In this document: piece by piece, positions 22,776 to 34,239 of the stretch | How positions within the stretch are numbered: the first letter of the stretch is position 1 | Layout: every line of letters starts with the position of its first letter | DNA from: Macrotrachela quadricornifera | Lineage: Eukaryota; Rotifera; Eurotatoria; Philodinida; Philodinidae | Assembly: GCA_022393335.1 (NCBI GenBank) | Contig: JAJEKB010021601.1 | Span: forward strand, 1,144,625-1,208,624 | Direction: 5' to 3' | Length of the DNA stretch: 64,000 nt | Program-made: the position numbers and the translations under genes | The notes under the pieces: model-generated | The model's database searches: none | The model's input: the letters and a program-made list of their open reading frames with translations, nothing else | Told to the model about the DNA's origin: nothing

Positions 22776-24632
22776 TCACCACCATAAATATAATTTTCTT
22801 GCAACAAGCTCCATTGAAACGTCATTAAACAAATTTAATGATATAATCTCACCCCACAAAAGTTCATCTGCATATGTAAAACACAATGAAAATAAATTAT
22901 GAGTATTTTCATTATTGTTTGATAATAAAAATTTTACTATTGATTGAAAATAATCATTATATGGACATATACTAATGGTAAGATGTTGTAGTCGAGGGCA
23001 AAGATTACTGAGTAATGCAATATTCTCAAATATACAATTATTTTCAATAGTCATATTTATAATTTTATTTCGCTTTGATACTATTGCAAACGTTTGACTT
23101 TCTTGTATCGATGTATCACTTATTTTAAAAAACGAAAGTGACTTTATTGATATGGTATCAATATTTGGTGAGTAATATAATAATTCAACTAATTTACCAA
23201 TACAAAAATTGCGATAAGTTATGATTAATGTAGTAAGTTGTGTCAATGGAATTATTCGATCAAGTATGGTTGAAATTGACTCAAGACTTTGATTCGAATA
23301 TTCGAAAAGTGTAAGTTTAGTAACGTTAGGAAAATAAATTGAATTATTTTTTGTCTTTACATAATCTCGAATATGGATATGATCAACTGAATAAAAACAA
23401 TTTTTATTTTGAATCGGACATATTTCTTGACGCGACCAATTTTGTGATTTGTAATGTTTTCGTCTAAAATAAAGAATAAAATCTATATCTTGTGTTAAAT
23501 CAATTGTTTGGTTTATACCTGTATGATTGTATTGAATAAAAAGGTACGTGAAATCTATCAATTCTTTCATATTGCCGGTTAAAACACCATTGTCGTTCGA
23601 ACCAAGATAGTGATATGTATTGATCGTTCGAAAGACAATATAAAAAATGATTTAATTCATAATTAGGTAAAAGGTCAATGTGAAAGATACGTAAATTCGG
23701 CATATAAGACAATATTAATTGTTCCCATAGATTGGTGTCTGAATATGTTGAATGATAATTTGTTGAAATATGAAACATTTGAAGTTGACAAAAATAATTT
23801 TTAATCAAGAATTTTAATTGGTTCCAAGGAATGTCTTTTATTTTGAGAAAAATATGTGTTAAATTATTTACTACTATAGATTGTTCTTGAATCTGAATAT
23901 TGGATGAGTGAGACAGATTATAACATAATAAACGACGAAGTTGAGGAACATATGATAAAAGAGCAATTAATTCATTAATGCAACACGAACTATTGATAGT
24001 TAAATTCTTAATAGGACTTAATTCACTATTATTCGCCATTTTCAATGGCTCAGAAGGACAACGCCCATTGAATGTCACTTTACAATATTTTAATACAGGC
24101 AAATGAAATATCATACGATAGAGATTATTTTTATGTTCAACATCATCGATAGGTATGATGACTAATGAGAATAGATATGGTAACGAAGCTAAATCATTAA
24201 GAAGATTTTGAAGATATTTTGATTCAATATTTTCAAGAATTAATGTTTGAAGTCGAATCATTTTTGACATCATGTTAAATGATGAAGAAAAAAGATGAAA
24301 AATGAATTGATTTGATAAATGAAGCGAAGTAATTTGATCTTCATAAGGGACGATAATATGCGTATAATACCAGTGAAAAGTCGATTTCGACATAGACGAA
24401 ATGCTAACTTTGTTATGAAGAAAGAAATAAATAAGAAAATCATGAAAGCGAATATTCAAATTGCAAAAAGATTCATAAATATGGTAGAAATCCAAGTATT
24501 CAAAAATTTCATATATAAGTTCATTGGAAAGATCTTCAAAGTAAGTAATTGACCCTTGAAACTCACTAAATGACAAGAGTAGATAATGAATAAAAAAATA
24601 TAGAAATATTTCATGATGACTCACCAAGTCAT
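22776..24632 (-). CDS. F-box protein with LRR-like C-terminal region (580 aa, three exons)
   Basis: Exons 24625-24632, 23519-24565 and 22776-23463. Exon 1 is only 8 nt (ATGACTTG) and is joined by a 59-nt intron with a GTGAGT donor and CATTTAG acceptor. A second 55-nt intron (donor CAG|GTATAA, acceptor TATTTTAG) joins the two long ORFs, which otherwise look frameshifted. The joined frame is exactly 581 codons including the stop. Residues about 10-50 hold an F-box (FEDLSNELIYEIFEYLD with following helices), which in this family binds SKP1 in SCF ubiquitin ligases. The rest is a series of leucine-rich strand-helix units without strict consensus, ending at about residue 580, presumably the substrate-binding part. 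The junction gives SYRRKHYKSQNW, a motif I recall from other bdelloid F-box proteins, which supports the splice. Substrate unknown. Confidence 0.8.
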
Positions 24633-25471
24633 ATCAGTTGATGACGCTGTAAATCAAAAAGAAAACTTTATGGACAAGTTTTTTGATTATACCAATCAAT
24701 AGTATAATTTTGTCAGAGTCTCCTGCGTTCGATGCTAATGCAATAGAAGTGCAACACTACTAAAGAAATTTATCTATGCTCTATGAAAAAAAAAAGAGAA
24801 AGAAAATATATGTGTTTGTGACTCGCACATTCTTTTTTCTGTTATTTTATCATAACGCATAGAACAGAAACAAAAATATAATGAAAAAGAAGCAGCTGTA
24901 TTCAAGCAAAAAAAGACGAAGTGGACGACGAAAAAAATAAATTGCATCGCATCAGTCATGAATCATGATATGTTAATGTCATGGTTGCTCGATCCGTTCT
25001 CAAAATAGCACTGCTTCATCTAAGCGTTGGCTTTTAGTTACTTTCTTGAGAGTTGGAAAAAACCAACTGCTAATACCAAATATAATGCAACAATCTACCT
25101 GTTATAAGTTTGCTGATGATTAGATAAGATATTAGGGATATATTTCTTTTCTTTTATTGTCAAACTGATTTTATTAAGAATATAATGTTCATACTTATAT
25201 GATGAGAAGTAGTTACGTCTTCGATTTTTTCCACTTGCATTATACAGTATATGCTTGGAAAAAAACTATGTAATATCGTTTTTGCATACTTGGAAATAAC
25301 TCTACTATGTATGTCAAAGGAACGAAAGGAAAGGAAAAAGTACTAATTGGTTATATATGTGAAAGAAATAACGAACTAATATTTTATTTGTGCGCTTACC
25401 CTACCTTTGTTTAACAAACTTTTTCGGCGCAAAAAAAATAGAAAGGACGTGGACTTGAATATCTATTAATC
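24633..25471. other. Upstream region of the F-box gene; no gene seen
   Basis: Short minus-strand ORFs here are A/T-run artefacts. The promoter of the F-box gene should lie at its left side, but no convincing TATA box or initiator stands out. Confidence 0.4.
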
Positions 25472-25735
25472 ATTTTTGAACTTTGACTTGAAACTTTCTA
25501 TAGAGAGAGGTCTCGAATGGGAGTAGTTTATTGTGAAAGTTTCAGATCTATTCCTTGTTCCTATCCTACGATACGACTATGGTAGCCTAATGTCACTTGC
25601 AGAGGCAAGTTTTGATATTCTTATCTCCAATAAGGAGCATTCAGCAAAGCTGTAATTTTCACAATAAACAACTCTCATTGAGACTTCTCTCTACACAAAG
25701 TTTCCAGTCAAAATTCGAAAAAGAGTTTTTCGAGT
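25472..25735. mobile_element. Imperfect foldback element, about 260 bp
   Basis: TTGAACTTTGACTTGAAACT on the left is matched by the complement of AGTTTCCAGTCAAAATTCG on the right. Both arms continue through TAGAGAGA and TAGTTTATTGTGAAA. The spacer is about 110 bp, there is no coding, and arm identity is moderate. Confidence 0.6.
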
Positions 25736-26239
25736 GTTCCTGAGAGAGACCACAGCAGTGAGTTATCTAAACACTTCAAGAACGCAATATCTCAACAATA
25801 ATAGGTTTTGAGGACGAACCTCTTTAGGGCTCTTATCTACGCTTTGAGTCCTACCTATAGGCAAAGTATGAGCCCAAGCGGAAAGTAATATTTGGGAAGG
25901 TTTCTTCGACAGTTTCGCGCCGTGTCCTAGTCGTGTTTTCACCCTCCCTCTCCAGGTATTAAAAAGTCTTTTTTCTCAAATATCCTCATAAGCACATCAT
26001 TTATATGCAATTTTGCACGCTGGTCACAAATATTGTATTTAGATTTCGATTCAGCTCAGTTTTTTATATGAAAAATGTACTTTACTCCTAGATGGGTTAA
26101 AATACCATTTTCTTATATATTAGCCCATTTATACAGGAGTGTGAACAGTCACTAAAGTATCCTAATAGTATTTTTTTGATGCAATCCTATTTTTAGAAAT
26201 AAAACATACCTTTGTCCGGTACATATGAGAGACAATTCA

Positions 26240-26385
26240 TGTAACTCTGATTTGTCTCGAACAACACCATGCTTTATCCTTACAATAATAGAGAGAAGTT
26301 ATTAGCTCACAGATAGCTTTTCTCTACTATTGTAAGAATACAACACGATGTTGTTCGGACCAATCTCGAGCTATGTTAATCCTCT
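26240..26385. mobile_element. Short foldback, about 145 bp
   Basis: Inverted segments TGTCTCGAACAACACCATGC / ACGATGTTGTTCGG and CCTTACAATAATAGAGAGAA / TTTTCTCTACTATTGTAAG flank a short loop near 26310. Confidence 0.6.
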
Positions 26386-26599
26386 CTTAAATAACCACTT
26401 TTCGAGATCTGCCAAAACCAATCTCACTAATACCCACTTTGTGTGAACATTAGAATAATTGTATCCCCAACAAACACCCATAGACATTCATGATCTAACT
26501 TTTGACTCGAATAAGTGGCATCTTTGAATCACTTTATTTAATAAACTTTTTGCTAGCAACATGATCATAGGCTATAAGTATTAGAAAAATCCAAGGGAG

Positions 26600-26720
26600 G
26601 AAAAGCGGATTGTCGGATCGTACGGATTGTTGGATCGCTACGGTATCGTACGTATCGCCATAGTATCGGATGGATTGTCGAATCACCATGGTATCGTACG
26701 TATCGTTGATACGTACGTTC
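26600..26720. repeat. GC-richer direct repeats (GGATTGT / ATCGTACG motifs)
   Basis: Variants of GGATTGTCGGATC and GGTATCGTACGTATCG recur three or more times in 120 bp, immediately left of the minisatellite element. The interval is short and unstructured apart from the palindromic ACGTATC...GATACGT near 26698-26714. Confidence 0.6.
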
Positions 26721-26721
26721 C

Positions 26722-28170
26722 GCTGTGTACCCTTAGGTTCTCAAGTCTTATTATATAGGAGCACCTATAGGTCCCCAAGGTCTATATTATGGGAATTCCC
26801 ATAGGTCCTCAAGTTCTCTCTTTTGAAGGTATCCTTAGTTCCTCAAGTTCTATATCTTGGAGATATCCTTAGGTCCTCAAGTGCTATATTTTGGAGGTAC
26901 CCTTAAGTATTCAAATACTATTATATAGGAATACTCATTAGAAACCTGCATTCGACTCTGAAACTCCACTGCGGCTCCGACTCCATTGAGATCGGAGTCA
27001 AAAAAGTAAAAATTTTCGGAATCTGAGTTGGGATCGGAGCCAACGAAAAAATTTTCGGAGTCAAAGTTGCAGTCAAAATTATTGCATACCATATAATCTC
27101 TCGAGGTTAAAAATGTTAAAAAATACAAACCTCACATTCTGCTTCGATTGTGTGATCATATGATTAGTAATACATGATTATATAGATATCTCATTACACT
27201 ACATAACTACAGACGTAATTTAATCTCTTTCTTTATCGTTTTTTCTTTTTTTTTATATATTTTTAAAACATAGGCAAACATGAAACTCAATGTTTTTATC
27301 GTCATTGACGGATTCTATGAAAACGGATTGTTTAAGGCATTTGACTACACCACCCAGAGTTTGGCTATAGAATGCATAGGTAAAAAGAAACTTATTCTGT
27401 GATTTTGAACCCTCGTTCTAGTGAGTTAGAGTGCGTATTTTAAAACTATGAACGAATCCTTGTATGTTTGTGATGGATAAACTTTAGCTCACATTGTTAA
27501 AAATTTTTCAGAGTTAGTCTCAGAAGACTAAGAATTTTCGGAGTCGGAGTTGGAATTGTAGTCAACAGCAAAAAAATTTCGGAGTTGGAGTCAGACTTCG
27601 GAGGCATAAAAGTTGACACCGCAGGTCCCTAGTGCTCATTGGTTCTCAAGACCTATATTTCGGAACTACCCTTAGATCCTTGAGTACTATATGTTGGAGG
27701 TACCGTTAGTTTCCCAAGTCCTACTATATAGGGATACTCACAGATTCTCAAAGGTCATTATATGAGAGCACTCATAGGTCCTAAAGGGCTATTATACAGG
27801 GTATCTTTACGCTCTCAAATCCTATTATATAGCGATATTCATAGATCTCCAAAGGCTCTTCTGTAGGGGTATCCTTAGATCCTCAGAAGTCACTATAAAG
27901 AGTGCACATAAATGCTTAAGGGCTATGCTATAGAGTCCTCATAGGCTATCTGGAGTCATGCTACAGAGATCCGATGGGGTATCCATAGTTCCTCAGATGC
28001 TGTTATATAAGGGTACCTATAGGCTATTGAGTACCTACATAGAGTGGCTCTGGAGGACCTAAGAGTAATCGATAGGATAGTCCTTGAGAACCTTTGAATT
28101 CTCCACAGAGTAGTCCTGAGGATCTAAGGATGCCTTCATAGGAGAGCCTTTGAGAATCTACGAATATAAA
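26722..28170. mobile_element. Second minisatellite-armed element (CCTTAGGTCCTCAAGT units)
   Basis: Units like those of the 4.7-6.4 kb element run rightwards at 26725-26930 and 27640-28020. They switch to the complementary orientation (GGACCTAAGAGTAA, GGATCTAAGGATGCC) after about 28050. Between 26945 and 27110 and again at 27505-27610, simple runs of the hexamer-like GGAGTC/GACTCC motif occur in opposing orientations, so the region is roughly palindromic. The 83-codon ORF across 26877-27128 only translates this repeat. Boundaries are approximate. Confidence 0.55.
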
Positions 28171-28334
28171 AGATGATTCAAAAGTCTTCGTACCTCTCAG
28201 AAAAAATTGTTCGTTCTCCCTAATAGTAAACTCTAAAATTCTCGAACTTTGCGATCTTATTCCTTGTAACGTGACGAATACTATCCTAAATTTTCAACTC
28301 TCTATTCTGACAAATAAGAAATTTATATAGGTTA

Positions 28335-29010
28335 ATACTCTTGAAATCTTATTTTTCTCCATGTCGCAAAAACAATGGTTGGCACATAAGACATGTAAAT
28401 GGACTGCCTTTACATTTCATTTTCCCACCACTTGATACGCTGTATTGGAAAAACAAAATATACACCCTGCGAACAAAAAGAACAATATTTTTGCATTTCA
28501 TTTTTTTACCACATAATACACTTTATTAAAAAAAAACAAAATATACCACAAGATGCAGCGTGAAAAGAACTACAATCAATAAAAGAGAGCTTGTTTTGTA
28601 GTTGCACTTTTTGTTTTCAAAATAGATAAAATTCAAAGGTACTGATTTTCACTTTACGAAAAAAGAAGCTTTTGGTACCTGGCCTATTGGTTTTTTTCAT
28701 GTTTTCATCTTTTCATCATCTGATATGCTTTATTAAAGAAACAAAATATACCATAGAGTGCTGCGTGAAAAACTCTACAATTTACAACAAACAGCTTATT
28801 TTATAATTGCCGTTATCGTTTTTAAAATGGACAAAATTTTGTGCAGCTAATGACAGCAAAAACGTTTTTTTCGAAAAATGAAAAATTAGTGCCTTCGAAT
28901 TTTGTTTATTTTGAAAACAAAACGCGCAACTAGAAAACAAGCTCTCTTTTATTGATTGTGGTTCTCTTCACGCTGCATCTTGTGGTATATTCTGTTTTGT
29001 GAAATATAAT
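28335..29010. repeat. Inverted pair of about 200-bp monomers
   Basis: The box AAGATGCAGCGTGAAAAG at about 28551 is followed by a run into GAGAGCTTGTTTTGTAGTTG. The complement of both appears at 28925-28985 (AGCTCTCTTTTATTGATTG, CTTCACGCTGCATCTTG). A third, more diverged monomer sits between them near 28745-28800. This is the same monomer family as at 35.9-36.6 kb, 45.7-46.5 kb and 61.3-62.1 kb. Confidence 0.7.
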
Positions 29011-29519
29011 CTAAACGAGAGTGTTGAAGTGTTTAAGGGTAGATATTTGCACCCACCCCCTCCCCCTCATAGCGGACAGCTAGGCGACAAATCGATTTTC
29101 GAGATTCAAACTTATATTGTAGCTAGCATTGAAGCTGCTGTGGTCCTCCATTTAACTGCATCCCACATAATGATTGAAAGCAAGTATCTGTTGAGTTGCA
29201 ATCATCACAAAGTACGCAAAATAGGTAAATATTACTAATAGGATCCTGTACGTAAAATGTATATTTTAAATTCAGAATCTACTTAGGGGTATCCAAAAGT
29301 AGTGGCGGTGATACCTTTTTCGCTTACAGAAAGCTCGAACAAATTTTCTTTTTTTATAAAAAGATAGAGCGTCTTTTGCTCTATTTTTTTATGCTATTTG
29401 ATCACTATTCATCTAATATTTTAGTAATAAAATTTTGATCAACACTGTTTTTGTTGACACCTAGCTGGTTATTTTAGATCATAACGGATGAAGCACTTTT
29501 GAATTTTATTCTGTCATTT
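29011..29519. other. Interval with a copy of the 1296 repeat
   Basis: The segment at 29284-29410 matches the dispersed repeat at 1296-1420 (CTTAGGGGT...AAAAGTAGTGGC and TATGCTATTTGATC). A 79-codon ORF at 28999-29238 contains a PPPPPHS stretch from a C-rich tract and is not considered a gene. Confidence 0.45.
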
Positions 29520-30980
29520 TATCGTCGTTCAACAAGTTATATTAAATAATCAAAACATACCACAAGATACAGGATGAAAAGCTGCACAATTTATAAAGGA
29601 CTACTTATGTTATAATTGCACTCTTTTGTTTTCAGAACCAGGAAAACTCTGAGCGGCAAAGTGTCGACGTTGTGAAAATAGAATCTTTTTTTGGTAAAAG
29701 CCGTATTCGTTTTTTCCTATGTCATCTTCTTATAGTTGTTCTTTGGAAATTGTAGAGCTTTTCAAGCTGCATCTTGTAGTGTATTTTGTTTTTCAAAGAA
29801 ACCTATCAAATAATAAGAAGATGACATGAGAAAAAAGGAATACAACTTTTACCAAAAACAAGGTGCTGTTTTCGCAACGTCGAAATTTTGGGTGAATCCC
29901 TTTTCGTCCTCACTCTTCCGAACATCCGGTATCATGACCGGATGATCGGGAGTATAATTTTGAGTTACCGATGTCTGGAGCAAAAATTGTCCGATGTTGG
30001 AAATGGTAAATTACAGGGTGTTCGTAACATAAGATACCGGATGCCCGGAGCAAAAATTGTCCGATGTTAGTAACGGTAAACTACAAGGAGTTCGTAACAT
30101 AAAATGACAGAAGAGTGGGACAAAAAATGATCGATGTTCGAAACGATAATTTGCAGAATGTTCGGAATATAAAATGATGGCTGTTAAGAATGAATTATGG
30201 TGTTTGCTTTTTAAAATGGAGAATAATTCATTCATATAGTATATTTGTAAGTCGTTGAGTATAGTGACCTCTACAGGTATATACATTCAGTTAGATTTTC
30301 TCGGAAGTAGAGATCATGAATGAGCGATGGATTTTACAGATAAATTGTGAAAATCACTGATAAAAACAAAGCTGCAGTGTTATTTATGTGTGTGATATGT
30401 TAAAACTTGTACTTGTTATGTTATGAATTTTTGTAAAAAAACTCCAGTAGAATATAATGAAAAATAAAGTATATCTTAACGAACATCAGTCTCCTTATCC
30501 TTCCGAACACTCTGTAATTTATCGTTTCGATCATCTGATAGTTTTTGTTCCGGACATCCGGTATTTTATGTTACGAAGACCCTGTAATTTATCGTTTCCA
30601 ACATCGGACAGTTTTTGCTCCGGGCATCCGGTATCTTATGTTACGAACACCCTGTAATTTACCGTTTCTAACATCGGACAATTTTTGCTCCGGACATCCG
30701 GTATTTTCATTTCGATCTTCCGGTTTTTCCATTTCGGACGTCCGGACACTTTTACAACAACTGGGTGGCGTTACGGACATCTAAGACCGATGTTCGTAAA
30801 AAAAAGCGAGGACGAAAAGGGAGCCCCCCGAAATTTTGTCGCTCAGACTTTTCCTCATTTTGAAAAGAAAAAAGTGTAACTACAAAACAAGCAGGTTTTT
30901 CCATGCCGCATCTTGTGGTATGTTTTGATTTTTTAATACAACGTATTAAACGATTGATATACGGAATCCGCTTTTTCCCC
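29520..30980. mobile_element. Large foldback whose arms contain 70-bp tandem repeats
   Basis: The outer arms carry the 200-bp monomer box (CATACCACAAGATACAGGAT near 29567; its complement near 30900-30925). Further in, a 70-bp unit is repeated: on the right it starts at CCGGACATCCGGTATTTTAT (30541) and again 70 bp later, and on the left its complement runs through about 29918-30100 (ATAAGATACCGGATGCCCGG, GCAAAAATTGTCCGATGTT). The loop at 30190-30470 is unique. Several overlapping ORFs arise from the palindrome. No transposase is visible. Confidence 0.7.
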
Positions 30981-31289
30981 CTTGGAAAAATCACTTCTAA
31001 TATCCAATATGACCATATAATACATCACTCACATCCACTTGTCTGTATATAAATGAGGTAATTTCCATAATTTATTTGTTGTGAAAACGCCATAAAATAT
31101 GTAGTAAAAACCTAAAAGCTTGACACAATGCCTAAAAACAAAAAAAAATATATAACTAAAGTGTATAATAACATCTGTTTGAGTTTTATAGATATATATG
31201 TAGCATCTACCATGTATTGGCTAATATCATGAACAAGCTAGAAGTAACTAGTGAAAAAAAGTAAGCTGCAAAAAGCTTTCTTTTTTTCA

Positions 31290-31770
31290 TGGTTTAGGTG
31301 TTTATCAAAGATCGTCAAATTATAATTGAATAAATGGTAAATAGTCTAAACATTTCAATTAGCACCATACACGATGTTGTTTATGACCAATCAAATATGA
31401 TAATGGTTTTCAATGTGAATATCATATTTACCAACATTTAATCAAAGACACGAACATATTCAAGCATGTCAAGAACTCTTGGCTCCTTATTTAATTGAAG
31501 AAAACGACTTACTTTTTTAAATTATTGCTGATGAGTGTAACAATAACGAAGACATTATGCAAATATTTTCTCAAATGAACTTCTTTTAGAAATTAAAAAA
31601 TAGCTCCGATGTTAAATTTTACTTAATTTTATCATTGAAGACAATAATGCTCCGCCATCGACCTTATTCTCTGAGTTCATTAGATGTATTAATATAAAAG
31701 CATTTGAAGAAAGTGTGCCTATAGATGACTTTATAACAACATAGAAAGATTTTCAGAATATTGGAAAAAG
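31290..31770 (+). pseudogene. Degenerate mariner-type transposase remnant
   Basis: Frame-shifting segments read NISISTIHDVV (31355-31385), then LIEENDLLF, a stop and IIADEC (31490-31530), then EDNNAPPSTLFSEFI (31637-31680). These line up in order with the helix-turn-helix, the first catalytic Asp region (...TGDE..) and the second catalytic Asp (QDNAP..) of mariner/Tc1 transposases. Many stops and small indels are present. The fragment ends against the TA-flanked element starting at 31775, which may have inserted into it. Confidence 0.45.
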
Positions 31771-31774
31771 TATA

Positions 31775-34059
31775 AAGGATGTCCCAGAAATATTGATACA
31801 ATTTTAAAATTCATCTAACTCGCGTTCAACAAAAGCAAAGTCTTTGAAACTTTGGCAGATTATTGGACATACTAAGTACTACATAACTATAAAGTTTCAG
31901 ATCTATAGCTTTTACTACGAATGAGAACAAGTAACAACACTATCATGTACTATTATTTCAATTCTCCTGTAATCCGGGTCTGCCAAAATATATACATCTT
32001 GATTTAGGTAGATGATAAAATCTTGAAGTGTTTTTTAAAAGATGCGCCATGAAAAGTTTTACAAAAATTGTAACAACGAATCCATATTGACTTGTGTTAA
32101 TAGTTTTTGCGATACTCAAAATCAGGGTTGCCAGATTATCCGAATCGTATTATTTTGAAAAATTTTCATGTTATTATATTTTCTGTTGAAAATTTTGAAA
32201 GATTTTATATTGCGGCATCTTTATTTTCCTGTGATCATTCGACAATTTATGTTATTCCTACGAATATAAGGAGAATGGAGAGAAGATACAGTATGTTGTC
32301 ATTTGAGTCAATAGTATCTCTAAAAAAAACTTTATCTGAACGTAAAATGACTTCTAGACTTAGTTTTTATCGGGCTATAACAAGATGAGTCGTTATCGCG
32401 GCGGCTTCAGATCGTGCATCAACTAGTCTGAAGTTGCGGAGATCTGTGGAAGCACTCTTGAGATATCAGAATTTTATTATTATCATATCAGCTGAAGAGT
32501 GATCAAATGTTGTAGAATTATAGAGCATGATATGGGCTATCACGATGTATAGAAAGAAAATTTCTTCGAGCAGGAAAGTTACGTTTCGTTCCACCTCTTC
32601 ATTCCGAACTCCAGTTGTAGTAGTCTGTTACGATCTACCGGCAAAAGAAAAAAATAAAATATTCGGAATTAAGTTCGGAACGATAAAATTCAATTAAAAA
32701 AAGCAGGATGTTCGTGAGTAAGTTAAAGTTTACTCATTGTTGGGAGAATGGCAAGTGATATGCGAGTCCTCAAGTGATTCTTGTCACTGCAACAAATGAT
32801 AAAAAGTCACTATGTTCGTAATAGTCTTCTGACAAATTCTTTCATGAACTTCCTGCAATGTCGATTAAAACCTTCCAATGACATCCATTGTTGTTCGTTA
32901 CGATGTCCAGGGCTACATTAGGATTAGCAAGAAGTATCTTATCCCAAACATCTAGTCAGACCATTGGATTTCTCTTGCTTTTTGTTTTACAATCTACTGC
33001 ACACATCCGTAATAATTATTTGAAAAGTAGAGTTGATTTCCGAACTCCCGGGATACATCTTCAAAAAAAGTTCATTTACGAACGTCAGCGAAGAATCTTC
33101 AAAAACAAAATTCATTTACGAACACCCGGACACGTTGTCAGATGTCCGGGAAGTGTGGGACAAAACGTAGTTTACCCCGTTGAACCTTCCACAAGAAGCA
33201 AAAGTGTCGACGTCACTACTTTTGGTATGCACTAAGTAGTTCTAATCATGATGAGATATTATATAATATACCTCCAAAGAAAATAATCAAGTTTAGAAAG
33301 TCTTTTTTACCTGAAAAACGCCAACATGAATGTCAAAAAGCTTGAAAATCGCTTTCCGAATTTTTTTCCGAATTGAACAGGCATTTTTTTCGGAATTTTC
33401 CGAATTCCAGCTGAAAAATTCCGAGTTCTAAGATTTTGATCTGGCAACCCTGCTCAAAATGAAAAATCTACATGATAGTACTACTTCTCACCATATTGTG
33501 CATAATAAAAAAATTGTTTGGAAAATCTTTTTGTTTTGCATGTATCTCAACTTGAGAAAATGATAAAACTTTGGTTTTTTTTCAATAGGTGCGCCATTGA
33601 AAGCTCTATAAAAGTTGTATGGACAAATTCCTATTGAAAAACAAAAAAGTCTTCCAAACCTTTTTTATTATGCACAATATGGTGAGAAGTAGTACTATCA
33701 TGTAGATTTTTCATTTGAGTATCGCAAAAACTATTAACACAAGTCAATATGGATTTGTTGTTACAATTTTTGTAAAACTTTTCATGGCGCATCTTTTAAA
33801 AAACACTTCAAGATTTTATCATCTACCTAAATCAAGATGTATATATTTTGGCAGACCCGGATTACAGGAGAATTGAAATAATAGTACATGATAGTGTTGT
33901 TACTTGTTCTCATTCGTAGTAAAAGCTATAGATCTGAAACTTTGTCGTTATGTAGTACTTAGTATGTCCAATAATCTGCCAAAGTTTCAAAGACTTTGCT
34001 TTTGTTGAACGCGAGTTAGATGAATTTTAAAATTGTATCAATATTTCTGGGGCATCCTT
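31775..34059. mobile_element. TA-flanked long-TIR element, split by a hAT-like insertion
   Basis: The ends AAGGATGTCCCAGAAATATT and AATATTTCTGGGGCATCCTT are inverted, and TA abuts both (31773-31774; 34060-34061). The arms stay highly similar for over 400 bp (left 31775-32122 plus 33461-33535; right 33637-34059). With the inner 32123-33452 element and its 8-bp duplication removed, the original element is about 947 bp. Each arm carries a variant of the conserved box (GATGCGCCATGAAAAG). No transposase gene is present. The right end lies only about 180 bp upstream of the ABCA start codon. Confidence 0.85.
32123..33452. mobile_element. hAT-like element with 14-bp TIRs and 8-bp target duplication
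   Basis: The termini are CAGGGTTGCCAGAT and ATCTGGCAACCCTG, perfect 14-bp inverted repeats. They are flanked by an exact 8-bp direct duplication CTCAAAAT at 32115-32122 and 33453-33460. An 8-bp duplication and a CAGGG-type TIR are hallmarks of hAT transposons. The interior (1330 bp) has only ORFs of 93 and 115 codons without a recognisable RNase-H/hATC region, so it is non-autonomous or heavily decayed. It sits inside the left arm of the larger TA-flanked element. Confidence 0.88.
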
Positions 34060-34239
34060 TATTTCATCAGAGGGAGGATAATCTTTCAAACATCCTACAT
34101 ACGTATTATTGTTAATAAAAGTTAAAAAAAAACTTTTATAATTAATAATATGAATAATATCTAAAAGCGAAATATTTTAGCGGTAAATGAAAATAAAAAA
34201 AAAAGAAGTTTATTAAAATAAGATTAAGTTTATAATTAA

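Noticed and set aside
22776..24627. F-box gene read as two frameshifted ORFs (375 and 264 codons)
   Set aside because: A 55-nt intron with CAG|GTATAA donor and TATTTTAG acceptor joins them in frame and yields the expected YRRKHY sequence; no frameshift is needed.
26877..27128. 83-codon minus-strand ORF with D/S/N/F repeats
   Set aside because: It is the translation of the GGAGTC-type simple repeat.
29888..30879. Several overlapping ORFs with MLRTPCNLPF-type repeats
   Set aside because: Products of the palindromic 70-bp repeats.
31501..31560. CTGATGAG sequence that could begin a hammerhead ribozyme core
   Set aside because: The required GAAA segment and flanking helices are missing; similar words elsewhere also fail.
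32888..33235. 115-codon ORF inside the hAT-like element
   Set aside because: No hAT transposase motif, no conserved domain, arginine/serine-rich composition; considered chance.
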